Notes: generated by a model from the letters alone, not told the origin. Counted from the first letter of the stretch, positions 1 through 4,779 are shown. The stretch is 5,103 nucleotides of DNA from an uncultured Clostridia bacterium (GCA_947088195.1 CAMUFS010000236.1:1-5103); one strand, 5' to 3'. Made by a program: numbers and translations.

Positions 1-350
1 TTAACAAAATACATTTTTACATCAGATTTATTCTTCTTTTTAAATCTTGGAAAATCAGATTGATGATTAAAAAATCTTTTAAATGCTTTCTCTGCATTCC
101 TTATGCTTTGTTTTACAGACTTACTTGAAACCTCTTTTATCCAGTAATAATCAGGATTATTTGGAATAAAGTTATGGTTGAGCCATTTTGAAAAATCCAT
201 TCCTGATACAAACTTCTTTTCTTTTTCATATATTCCTCGGTTGTGTGCAAGATAAAAATTATAAATATATCTGCAAGTTCCGATAGTTCTGTTTATCATC
301 TGTTTTTGTTCCAGAGTTGGATGGATTTCCGTTTTGTAACTCTTTAGCAA
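1..350 (-). CDS. tnpB: TnpB (OrfB) of an IS607/IS605-type transposon, N-terminal part, runs off left edge
   Basis: This is the first 116 codons of a TnpB-family RNA-guided nuclease/transposon protein; the 3' part lies outside the window. The reading frame has an in-frame TAA just upstream, so the only well-placed start is a TTG at 350-348. It is preceded by AAAGGAGGA (about 359-367) at 9-base spacing. The N-terminus reads MLKSYKTEIHPTLEQKQ, followed by INRTIGTCRYIYNFYLA (residues 19-35). Later come KWLNHNFIP, WIKEVSSKSVKQSI, AEKAFKRFF and FPRFKKKNKSD, the standard order of the TnpB N-terminal wedge/REC-like region. No stop or frameshift is seen. The RuvC-like catalytic residues, the zinc finger and the guide-RNA end of the element would all lie to the left and cannot be judged. 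It overlaps the TnpA remnant in another frame, as is usual in IS607 elements. Confidence 0.93.
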   Translation of the reverse strand, partial: MLKSYKTEIHPTLEQKQMINRTIGTCRYIYNFYLAHNRGIYEKEKKFVSGMDFSKWLNHNFIPNNPDYYWIKEVSSKSVKQSIRNAEKAFKRFFNHQSDFPRFKKKNKSDVKMYFV

Positions 351-573
351 TTTCTTCGTCCTCCTTTATCTGGTTTTTATATTTCCTTAAACCATATATT
401 CTACAAGAAAAAACATGCAGAATTGATATAATATCTTGGACAAGTTCTTCATTTTTAGATAATGTTTCATTATTCACAATAATAATATTTGTATGAAACT
501 TCATACAAAATTCTTCAAACCAGTCATATCCAAAACGGATAAATCTATCTTTACTTGAAATGTATATACTTAT
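259..573 (-). pseudogene. tnpA: IS607-type serine recombinase TnpA, C-terminal remnant
   Basis: The open frame from 573 to the TAA at 261-259 reads SSKDRFIRFGYDWFEEFC, then IIIVNNETLS and EELVQDIISILHVFSCRIYG, then LRKYKNQIKEDEE. This is the C-terminal half of the catalytic domain of IS607 serine recombinases, with the typical basic tail. The MerR-like N-terminal DNA-binding domain and the nucleophilic serine region are absent, and a TAG (576-574) closes the frame upstream. Upstream of that TAG, in the same frame, KLIK can be read. With a one-base deletion and a one-base insertion the text becomes KLIKNIDKIYISSKDR, so the homology seems to continue a little through small indels towards about 600-613. 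An internal ATG at 504 exists but has no good ribosome binding site. I read this as a decayed gene. Its 3' end overlaps the tnpB start by 92 bases. Confidence 0.85.
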
Positions 574-599
574 CTATATTTTTATTAACTTATTATTGC

Positions 600-836
600 T
601 CCGCAGACGGCTTTCTCAATCGAGTAGGGGAACATCTTTCTTCCCAATCCGTTATGTAAGCATATGCTGTGCTGACAGCTAAATTTCTTATACACTCTTC
701 TACATAGCAAATGCGGCCGATTAACGAAATTCATCAATCAGCCGCAAATATCATAATTCAATAAGCAAGCGGCGAAGCAGCCTTTGAACACACTGTAAAA
801 GAAGCATTTTCCTTTGTTTGTCATTTATAAAGATAT
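600..836 (-). ncRNA. candidate structured RNA, family not identified
   Basis: Read on the minus strand this segment contains several consistent stems. (1) A 10-pair stem GCGGCTGATT/AATCGGCCGC (745-713) has one G-U pair and a 13-base loop. (2) An outer stem TATGTA/TACATA (706-701 with 658-653) encloses GCTGT-CAGC-ACAGC (679-666). (3) GGGAAG/TTCCCC lies at about 645-628. (4) There is a small CCG-TCTG-CGG stem at 610-601. A sigma-A-like promoter sits immediately upstream (843-871), predicting a transcript start near 836. No U-tract terminator follows, and the 3' end borders or merges with the tnpA remnant, so the 3' boundary is uncertain. The text looks like a recurrent intergenic RNA of Lachnospiraceae, but I cannot name the family. 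The raiA RNA is one candidate to test. Confidence 0.45.
611..649 (-). repeat. 39-base repeat, copy 1 (within the candidate RNA)
   Basis: On the minus strand this 39-base stretch aligns without gaps to 1048-1010 at 26 of 39 positions. The identical core of 12 bases is CCCTACTCGATT (plus strand 618-629). In this copy the upstream arm is GGGAAG, giving a shorter and weaker hairpin than copy 2. Confidence 0.55.
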
Positions 837-842
837 ATTGTT

Positions 843-871
843 ATTCTATAATAGAATGACGGAAAAATCAA
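843..871 (-). promoter_or_regulatory. sigma-A-like promoter for the candidate RNA
   Basis: On the minus strand, TTGATT (871-866) is separated by exactly 17 bases from TAGAAT (848-843), which match the -35 and -10 consensus at 4 and 5 of 6 positions. The -10 lies inside a perfect dyad, attctat-a-atagaat (843-857), that could also bind a regulator. The predicted transcript would start near 836. Confidence 0.5.
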
Positions 872-1009
872 CCTGAATTATCTATTTATGGAATAATATG
901 GTAATGTTACAAGCTTACTATTTTTGAATCGATACCCGTTTCATTTGTCATATTTGAGAAAAAATCTTTCCCTAAATATAATGCCATATATTTCTCTACA
1001 AAAAACATA

Positions 1010-1048
1010 CTTATCTAATCGAGTAGGGAAGTCTTTATCTCCCTACTC
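1010..1048 (-). repeat. 39-base repeat, copy 2
   Basis: This is the second copy of the 39-base segment, sharing the 12-base core at 1017-1028 with copy 1 at 618-629. Here the core belongs to a perfect 9-pair hairpin. On the minus strand it is followed within a few bases by TATGTTTTTT. Confidence 0.55.
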
Positions 1049-1049
1049 G
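1020..1049. repeat. perfect 9-bp inverted repeat (hairpin C)
   Basis: The arms are cgagtaggg (1020-1028) and ccctactcg (1041-1049), with a 12-base loop. Read leftwards, the hairpin is followed by ATTAGATAAGTATG and then T6. The U-run is too far from the stem for a standard intrinsic terminator, though a role in ending leftward transcription is possible. Confidence 0.8.
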
Positions 1050-1051
1050 CC

Positions 1052-1103
1052 GCGCGACCTGTGCGCCACATTAGTGGCATATTTCCTCTGCACAGGTCTG
1101 CGC
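1052..1103. repeat. compound hairpin with nested stem (hairpin B)
   Basis: The outer arms gcgc-g-acctgtgc (1052-1064) and gcacaggt-ct-gcgc (1090-1103) pair over 12 positions with a small internal bulge. Inside lies a second perfect stem, gccac-atta-gtggc (1065-1078). This is much more GC-rich than the surroundings. It is a strong RNA fold or the end of a small palindromic element. Confidence 0.75.
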
Positions 1104-1114
1104 ATAAATAATAT

Positions 1115-1144
1115 CAAGGCGACGCCACACTGTGCATCGCCTTG
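1115..1144 (-). terminator. hairpin A, possible terminator of the DUF6033-like gene
   Basis: The arms caaggcga (1115-1122) and tcgccttg (1137-1144) form an 8-pair GC-rich stem with a 14-base loop. It begins 13 bases past the stop codon of the leftward gene at 1158-1871. On the minus strand the stem is followed by ATATTATTTATG, which is AT-rich but not a true U-run. It is therefore a plausible but imperfect terminator. Confidence 0.5.
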
Positions 1145-1157
1145 TCATCTTTATATC

Positions 1158-1871
1158 CTATACATTATAATCAATTCTTCGTCCGCTTTCCTGCTCTTCC
1201 TCTGCATTGATCTTGTACCAGTCAACATTCTTAATCTTGTCAACCAACTCTGCCACTGTATCTGCATATACTCTTGTAGATTTCGGCTTTTTCTGATACG
1301 ATTGAAGTGAGTGGGAGGATTGTGCATTTGTCTTTTCTTTTTTGTCCTCCCTTGCTTTCTCAATACGCTCTTTCTGCTGTTCTCCCATCTTTTCCAGATC
1401 GGCAAATAACGTTGTTGTGCCGTCTTCTTTCACAGTAAAGCCAAGCGTCTTAACATTCTCAATATCTTTCCCAAGCTCTCCCTTCATCTCCTCAAACTGC
1501 TCGGTTGCCCCTTCAATAATGCCAACATACTTTTCTTCTGTATCCTCATCTGCTGCCATTTTCTCCAAAAGCTCTGGCTCTATCAGAACACTATAATCCT
1601 TGGTCCCTCTGGAAAGGTACTCTGCTGCTTCATCGTCTCCTTCGTATTCAGCAACCATAAAATCCATATTACTATACTTTTTCTTAAGCTTCTCCAAAAG
1701 CTCCTGTGCACGGTTGCTTAATTGTACCTGAGCCATGTTTCCCGTCTTTTCTGCCTTTGTTGCAGTAGTATTTTCCTTTTTGCCCGTTTTGGCAGTATTC
1801 TGATTCTTCTTACTCTGAATCGTGTTGTAATAGTTATTTTGGTAGTTTGTGTAACTATCCACTCTGTTCAT
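1158..1871 (-). CDS. DUF6033-like protein of unknown function
   Basis: The gene encodes a 237-residue, highly charged protein with no signal peptide or membrane segment. The N-terminus is rich in Asn and Tyr (MNRVDSYTNYQNNYYNT), followed by a Lys/Thr-rich linker to about residue 45. A conserved-looking block then reads QLSNRAQELLEKLKKKYSNM and DFMVAEYEGDDEAAEYLSRG (about 50-88), then an acidic helical stretch and GFTVKEDGTTTLFADLEKMG (about 144-163). A Lys/Glu-rich helix follows, and the C-terminus contains VAELVDKIKNVDW. This pattern fits what I recall of DUF6033, a family described mainly from clostridia. No catalytic residues are evident and no function is claimed. The ATG at 1871 has GGAGGG 9 bases upstream. 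The gene stands alone, with a hairpin after the stop and a possible SigD-type -10 before it. Confidence 0.85.
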   Translation of the reverse strand: MNRVDSYTNYQNNYYNTIQSKKNQNTAKTGKKENTTATKAEKTGNMAQVQLSNRAQELLEKLKKKYSNMDFMVAEYEGDDEAAEYLSRGTKDYSVLIEPELLEKMAADEDTEEKYVGIIEGATEQFEEMKGELGKDIENVKTLGFTVKEDGTTTLFADLEKMGEQQKERIEKAREDKKEKTNAQSSHSLQSYQKKPKSTRVYADTVAELVDKIKNVDWYKINAEEEQESGRRIDYNV

Positions 1872-1918
1872 TTCTTTCGCCCTCCATTGCTTCTTGTTGA
1901 CAAATCCTTTTATCTTAT

Positions 1919-1946
1919 ATATCGGAAGGCAGAATGGAAAAATAAA
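1919..1946 (-). promoter_or_regulatory. possible promoter of the DUF6033-like gene, SigD-type -10
   Basis: On the minus strand CCGATAT (1925-1919) exactly matches the -10 of the motility sigma factor (SigD/sigma-28) and lies about 50 bases before the ATG. The expected TAAA -35 at 15 bases is not well matched. TTTATT (1946-1941) sits at the right general distance and could instead serve a weak sigma-A promoter. The assignment is tentative. Confidence 0.3.
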
Positions 1947-1956
1947 CCTTTATTTT
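1939..1956. repeat. 18-bp perfect AT-rich palindrome
   Basis: AAAATAAACCTTTATTTT has arms of 8 bases with a 2-base centre. It lies between the 13-codon open frame and the DUF6033-like gene and overlaps the TAA of that small frame. It is too AT-rich for a good terminator and could be an operator for the downstream gene. Confidence 0.4.
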
Positions 1957-1996
1957 AGAATATTTTTAATATGCTTCTTCTACCAATTTTTTTCAT
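1955..1996 (-). CDS. 13-codon open frame with ribosome binding site, possible gene stub
   Basis: ATG (1996-1994) is preceded by AAGGGAGA at 5-base spacing and encodes MKKIGRRSILKIF before TAA. It starts 32 bases after the anti-sigma stop, on the same strand. The sequence looks like the basic n-region and the start of a signal peptide, without the hydrophobic core. It may be the stub of a third, secreted or lipoprotein member of the sigma-factor operon that has been deleted, or a genuine tiny peptide. The strong ribosome binding site argues that translation was once selected. Confidence 0.35.
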   Translation of the reverse strand: MKKIGRRSILKIF

Positions 1997-2028
1997 AGAA
2001 ATCTCCCTTCTATCTAACGATTTATCAT

Positions 2029-2946
2029 TCATTCTTCCGCTGTTTCTGTTCCAGTCTCTATCTCTTCTGATGTAAAAATCTGTATATCATCAGAAGACTC
2101 TAATACCTTAAAAGTTTCAATTATGGAATGAAATCTAACTCCTATTCCCTCTGTTGCCTCCACAATATAGCTTGCTGTGATAACGAATACACCACCAAGG
2201 CCATTGTCTACAAAGTAAACCTCCTGAACCTCACAATCACTTGCTGTTCCCTCAGACGCACAAAGATACAATCCTTTTGGGAGCTCAGAAATCATTATAT
2301 CAGATACATTGACATAGTGTTCTGACATTTCTTCCTTTATCTTCTCGGCAGCCTCTTCCAAGGAAATCTCTTGTTTCTGTATAATTCGAATTTCCCCTGT
2401 GGGAAAATTTCCATAAAACTCTTGTGCACTCTCCACAATCTCTTGGATTTTCTGCTCCACCTCTTCCTCTGGTAAGCTTGCCAACAGCGCCTCATTATTC
2501 CTAATGGCATCCTGCCTTGTATAGACAATACGTTTCCCACGAATAATATAACATTCTTCCTCTTTTGCTGTCTCAAACGAATCCATATCAATATATATGG
2601 CAAAGCCTGCCTTATCTATATTTTTCCTCGAAGCTTCTTCTTTTGGCAGTTCTCCATAGACCTCATGGGGAACCTGCTCTTCCATCCCCTCCAATGTCAG
2701 TGGAATATCCTTTGGTGGGAACATTTCTTCCAACAAACGTTCTATGTTCTCCTTAATCTGCGCCGCCATCGCCTGCCCAGCAGGGACAAATCTCATAAAT
2801 AACACAAAAATACAGGCCACTGCCACAATGCCATAAAAGACTCTTTTCCCCTTAAATCTATGTACCTTTTTTGTATTCAAAGCCTCCTCCAACATTTCTT
2901 CCGAAATATTTCCTATCAGATCTAACAATCTTTCTTCCGCTTTCAT
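2029..2946 (-). CDS. membrane anti-sigma factor partner of the ECF sigma factor
   Basis: The gene encodes a 305-residue protein with one predicted membrane segment (about 36-53, VFYGIVAVACIFVLFMRF). The cytoplasmic N-terminus (1-35) contains LLDLIGNISEEMLEEA and a basic KKVHRFKGKR stretch, the arrangement seen in clostridial anti-sigma factors coupled to ECF sigma genes. The remaining 250 residues would lie outside the membrane. They are acidic and helical in the middle (about 150-210), and end with a beta-rich block GVFVITASYIVEATEGIGV (about 252-270) that I recall from extracytoplasmic domains of such proteins. No zinc-binding anti-sigma HxxxCxxC motif is present. The ATG overlaps the sigma gene stop as ATGA (2943-2946), giving translational coupling, with AGGGGG 7 bases upstream. 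By inference it holds the sigma factor inactive until an envelope signal is sensed. The signal cannot be told from sequence. Confidence 0.78.
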   Translation of the reverse strand: MKAEERLLDLIGNISEEMLEEALNTKKVHRFKGKRVFYGIVAVACIFVLFMRFVPAGQAMAAQIKENIERLLEEMFPPKDIPLTLEGMEEQVPHEVYGELPKEEASRKNIDKAGFAIYIDMDSFETAKEEECYIIRGKRIVYTRQDAIRNNEALLASLPEEEVEQKIQEIVESAQEFYGNFPTGEIRIIQKQEISLEEAAEKIKEEMSEHYVNVSDIMISELPKGLYLCASEGTASDCEVQEVYFVDNGLGGVFVITASYIVEATEGIGVRFHSIIETFKVLESSDDIQIFTSEEIETGTETAEE

Positions 2947-3497
2947 AGCACAACCCCCTCTCCCTCCAAATATTGTTTTAGCTTTGCTCTTGTCCGATTC
3001 AATTTTGTAGAAATACTACTTTCCTTTAGCCCATATTTCCTTGAAAGATTAGAAATACTTTCCATGTAAAAATACCTTTGAATAAACAAAACTCTAGTAA
3101 TAAAATCTTGCTTTAATAAAAAATCATAGATTGCATAATTCACTGTATCATCCGCCGAGGTCTCCACATCCTGAAATGCTGGAATACAATCCTGCAATTC
3201 TGATAAATAGACTTGAAGATGGTTATCCCTCATTTTTCTGTGATTATACCGATACTTAGACAATGCTAAATTACGCACAATCCGGCTGACATAGGCATTC
3301 AAATATGTAGGATTGTCAGGCGGTACACTATTCCATGTCTTTAAGTAAGTATCATTTTCACATTCCTCAGCATCCTCATTGCATTTCAAGATATTTAAAG
3401 CAATGTGAAAACAAAGTTTCCCATATTTTTGAGATAATTCAGTGAGTGCCTGCTGTGAACGAGCAAAAAATAGCTGAATAATGTCCTTGTCATTCAT
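2943..3497 (-). CDS. ECF-type RNA polymerase sigma factor
   Basis: The protein is 184 residues, typical for an ECF (group 4) sigma factor with only regions 2 and 4. Region 2 spans about 6-92: ALTELSQKYGKLCFHIALN, then NEDAEECENDTYLKTWNSVP (the core-binding 2.1-2.2 part), then AYVSRIVRNLALSKYRYN (2.3-2.4, promoter melting and -10 recognition). A variable linker of about 30 residues follows. Region 4 spans about 122-177, with the helix-turn-helix ISNLSRKYGLKESSISTKLN expected to read the -35. The ATG at 3497 has GGGAGG 8 bases upstream. The stop overlaps the start of the anti-sigma gene by 4 bases, so the two form an operon. Such units are usually autoregulated and respond to cell-envelope stress or antimicrobial peptides. 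The actual regulon is unknown here. Confidence 0.93.
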   Translation of the reverse strand: MNDKDIIQLFFARSQQALTELSQKYGKLCFHIALNILKCNEDAEECENDTYLKTWNSVPPDNPTYLNAYVSRIVRNLALSKYRYNHRKMRDNHLQVYLSELQDCIPAFQDVETSADDTVNYAIYDFLLKQDFITRVLFIQRYFYMESISNLSRKYGLKESSISTKLNRTRAKLKQYLEGEGVVL

Positions 3498-3538
3498 TGT
3501 ATCTTCCTCCCTCTGTATTTTCTCCGTTCATCCTATAT

Positions 3539-3565
3539 GACGCCATTTCCATAACTTTTAGCACA
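3539..3565 (-). promoter_or_regulatory. possible ECF-type autoregulatory promoter
   Basis: On the minus strand CGTC (3542-3539), the common ECF -10 core, lies 17 bases after TGTGCT (3565-3560), about 42 bases before the sigma ATG. The -35 element resembles the usual AAC-containing ECF motif only loosely, so this is a weak candidate for sigma-dependent self-activation. Confidence 0.25.
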
Positions 3566-3605
3566 TAATACTAAAATTTTCTCCAATTAAAGCAAAGCCA
3601 CACAT

Positions 3606-3657
3606 AAAAAAGACTATAACCATCCATCATTAACGATGATCTGTTACAGTCTTTTTT
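3606..3657 (-). terminator. strong intrinsic terminator after the kinase-like gene
   Basis: The arms aaaaaagactataac (3606-3620) and gttacagtctttttt (3643-3657) pair over 15 positions with a single mismatch. The enclosed sequence forms a second stem, atcat-taacg-atgat (3626-3640). Read leftwards it starts 12 bases past the stop of the gene at 3670-4212 and ends in T6. It is A/T-run flanked on both sides and so could act bidirectionally. It insulates the sigma operon from the kinase-like gene. Confidence 0.85.
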
Positions 3658-3669
3658 CTAATTCTTACA

Positions 3670-4212
3670 TTACTGCTTATGTTCTTTTACATATTGCAAA
3701 AATTCAGGAGTCTTTGACCAATATTTAATCCCCCAATTCTCAAAATTCCATTCATCCATGTATTCATTACATTCAAAATCAATATAATAAACTTCCCCAT
3801 TTTGTACCACAAAATTTGTTGGAAAATAATCTATATTTATATGGGCAGCATATAATAAAACACACATATCATATAATTGCTCCATATACAAAGACTCCAT
3901 CTTGTCTTGCAAAATCAACTCAAAGATTGTGTCACCGTCAATAAACTCTTTTAAAATACGTTCCTTTTTTATATCTACATCAATCATAGTAGGCATTTTT
4001 ATCCCGATTTCTTTTAGCCGTTTATAATCATTTAATTCTGCCTCAAGCTTATTTCCAAATTGATAATAGTCACAGGGCTCATGATGAATCTGTTTGAGAA
4101 CATATTTTTTCATTCCGTCACCTGCCAGATAAGAATATCCCCCTTTTCCCTTTCCTAATAATTTAAATATATTATATTCTTTTTCATTTACCATCATTTT
4201 CTTATCCATCAT
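3670..4212 (-). CDS. small protein-kinase-fold protein, putative Ser/Thr kinase or related phosphotransferase
   Basis: The protein has 180 residues, shorter than a canonical kinase domain (about 250). Kinase landmarks appear in order: glycine-rich loop LLGKGKGGYSYL (18-29), ATP-anchoring Lys in KYVLK (K40), acidic alpha-C helix with KLEAELNDYKRL (E57/E59), and hinge-like LKEFIDGDT (87-95). The catalytic-loop equivalent is NIDYFPTNFVV (126-136), with D128 and N133. The metal-binding DFE (145-147) replaces DFG, followed by the short tail WGIKYW. The large C-lobe helices and activation segment are missing, as in RIO/Bud32-like and Kdo-kinase-like minimal kinases. Substrate is unknown; no membrane segment is present. 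Two adjacent ATGs are possible (4212 and 4209). The ribosome binding site AAGGAG is 4 bases from the first and 7 from the second, so Met2 may be the true start. The gene is monocistronic between its own promoter and terminator. Confidence 0.8.
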   Translation of the reverse strand: MMDKKMMVNEKEYNIFKLLGKGKGGYSYLAGDGMKKYVLKQIHHEPCDYYQFGNKLEAELNDYKRLKEIGIKMPTMIDVDIKKERILKEFIDGDTIFELILQDKMESLYMEQLYDMCVLLYAAHINIDYFPTNFVVQNGEVYYIDFECNEYMDEWNFENWGIKYWSKTPEFLQYVKEHKQ

Positions 4213-4267
4213 TTTTCTCCTTCTTTCAATCCTAATCTGTACATAAGCTATTTTTTAACACAATACA

Positions 4268-4296
4268 ATTATAATTTCAAATCTATTCTTTTTCAA
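4268..4296 (-). promoter_or_regulatory. sigma-A promoter of the kinase-like gene
   Basis: On the minus strand TTGAAA (4296-4291) and a perfect TATAAT (4273-4268) are separated by 17 bases. Transcription should start near 4261, leaving a leader of about 48 bases before the ATG. This is the best sigma-A promoter in the window. Confidence 0.8.
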
Positions 4297-4323
4297 TAGA
4301 ACCTACCATTCTTAATTTTATGC

Positions 4324-4350
4324 TTGACATATTGGTTTAAAATATATAAC
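4324..4350 (+). promoter_or_regulatory. promoter of the BlaI-family gene
   Basis: A perfect TTGACA (4324-4329) is followed after 15 bases by TATAAC (4345-4350), 5 of 6 matches. The spacing is two bases short of ideal. It reads towards the BlaI-family gene, and its -10 lies inside the left dyad of the operator-like repeat, as expected for a self-repressed gene. Confidence 0.6.
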
Positions 4351-4382
4351 CTCAGAATATAGGTTTATATATTTTAAACCAA
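4332..4382. promoter_or_regulatory. tandem operator-like dyads, likely BlaI-family binding sites
   Basis: The left arm (4332-4352) and right arm (4361-4382) are near-perfect inverted copies that differ by one A. Each arm is itself a dyad: GGTTTATATATTTTAAACC (4362-4380) has perfect GGTTTA/TAAACC half-sites 7 bases apart, and 4334-4351 is the same with one base lost. The two dyad centres are about 28 bases apart. The left covers the -10 of the promoter and the right lies just upstream of the ribosome binding site. Paired operators over the promoter are typical of BlaI/MecI control. The half-site differs from the classical TACA/TGTA of bla and mec operators. Confidence 0.65.
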
Positions 4383-4402
4383 AACAGAAAGGAGTAGCAA
4401 AA

Positions 4403-4768
4403 GTGGTAATCTATATAATGACAGAAGCAGAGATGCAGCTTGCTGATTTAATATGGGAAAAGGAGCCAATAGGAAGTGGTGATCTGGTAAAGCTTGCAAA
4501 GGAGACGCTTAATTGGAAGAAATCTACAACCTATACCGTGTTGCGAAAGATCTGTGTCAATGAAATTTTTCAAAATAAAAATAGCACAATAACTTCTTTG
4601 ATAAGCCGAGAAGAATATACCAGAAGAAAAGGTGAACGGTACCTTGTAGAAAATTATAATGGTTCCCTGCCCGGTTTCGTGGCAGCCTTTCTAAAAAAGA
4701 AGAAGCTCAATAAAAAAGAAATCGAAGAATTAGCACAGATGATTGAAGAGTACAGAGAAGAAAAGTAG
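4403..4768 (+). CDS. BlaI/MecI/CopY-family transcriptional repressor
   Basis: The protein is 121 residues, the usual length of the family (about 120-130). It has an N-terminal winged helix-turn-helix: EAEMQLADLIWEKEP (helix 1, about 8-22), GSGDLVKLAKETLNW (helix 2), KKSTTYTVLRKI (recognition helix, about 39-50) and a wing around NKNSTITSLISREEY. The family hallmark W-KKSTTYTVL is intact. The C-terminal helices (about 73-121, including GSLPGFVAAF) form the dimerisation region and hold the site cleaved by BlaR1-type sensors in the family. The GTG at 4403 is chosen because AAAGGAG ends 8 bases upstream; an internal ATG at 4418 has no such site. The dyads upstream suggest autorepression. An M56 sensor gene starts 11 bases downstream but is truncated, so this repressor may now lack its antagonist. 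Confidence 0.92.
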   Translation: MVIYIMTEAEMQLADLIWEKEPIGSGDLVKLAKETLNWKKSTTYTVLRKICVNEIFQNKNSTITSLISREEYTRRKGERYLVENYNGSLPGFVAAFLKKKKLNKKEIEELAQMIEEYREEK

Positions 4769-4779
4769 AGGAAAAGCAT

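Larger units (their letters stand above)
574..1157. other. 584-base gene-free, structure-rich region
   Basis: No open frame here has both a ribosome binding site and a recognisable protein. The longest plus-strand frame (924-1310) runs antisense into the DUF6033-like gene and is judged a shadow. The right-hand 130 bases hold three stacked hairpins. The part from about 600 to 836 holds several nested stems read best on the minus strand. The stretch 872-1009 is plain AT-rich sequence in which I see nothing. A 28-codon minus-strand frame (ATG 827-825, MTNKGKCFFYSVFK..., stopping inside the 713-745 hairpin) has no ribosome binding site and is probably not translated. Confidence 0.7.

Noticed and set aside
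742..827. Short Cys-containing minus-strand peptide (28 codons)
   Set aside because: There is no ribosome binding site and the frame runs into the strong 713-745 hairpin. The segment is better explained as RNA.
574..900. Group I intron of an IStron upstream of tnpA
   Set aside because: I could not find convincing P, Q, R and S core elements, only an AAGATATA-like string near 830. It is left as a test, not a call.
611..1048. CRISPR array
   Set aside because: There are only two diverged copies 400 bases apart, with no regular spacers.
924..1310. Plus-strand 128-codon open frame
   Set aside because: It crosses the three hairpins and is antisense to the DUF6033-like gene. It has no ribosome binding site and a non-protein-like composition.
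1151..1405. Minus-strand 84-codon frame overlapping the DUF6033-like gene
   Set aside because: It is an alternate frame inside a gene with better family match and ribosome binding site.
1342..1958. Plus-strand frames antisense to the DUF6033-like gene
   Set aside because: Ser/Phe/Leu-rich translations are typical antisense shadows of Glu/Lys-rich genes, and they lack start signals.
2128..2756. Frames on both strands within the anti-sigma gene
   Set aside because: They are shadows of the 305-codon gene, with no ribosome binding sites or recognisable domains.
4238..4243. TGTACA palindrome as a classical BlaI operator
   Set aside because: It is a single 6-base palindrome in the kinase-gene leader, without the TACA-NN-TGTA layout.
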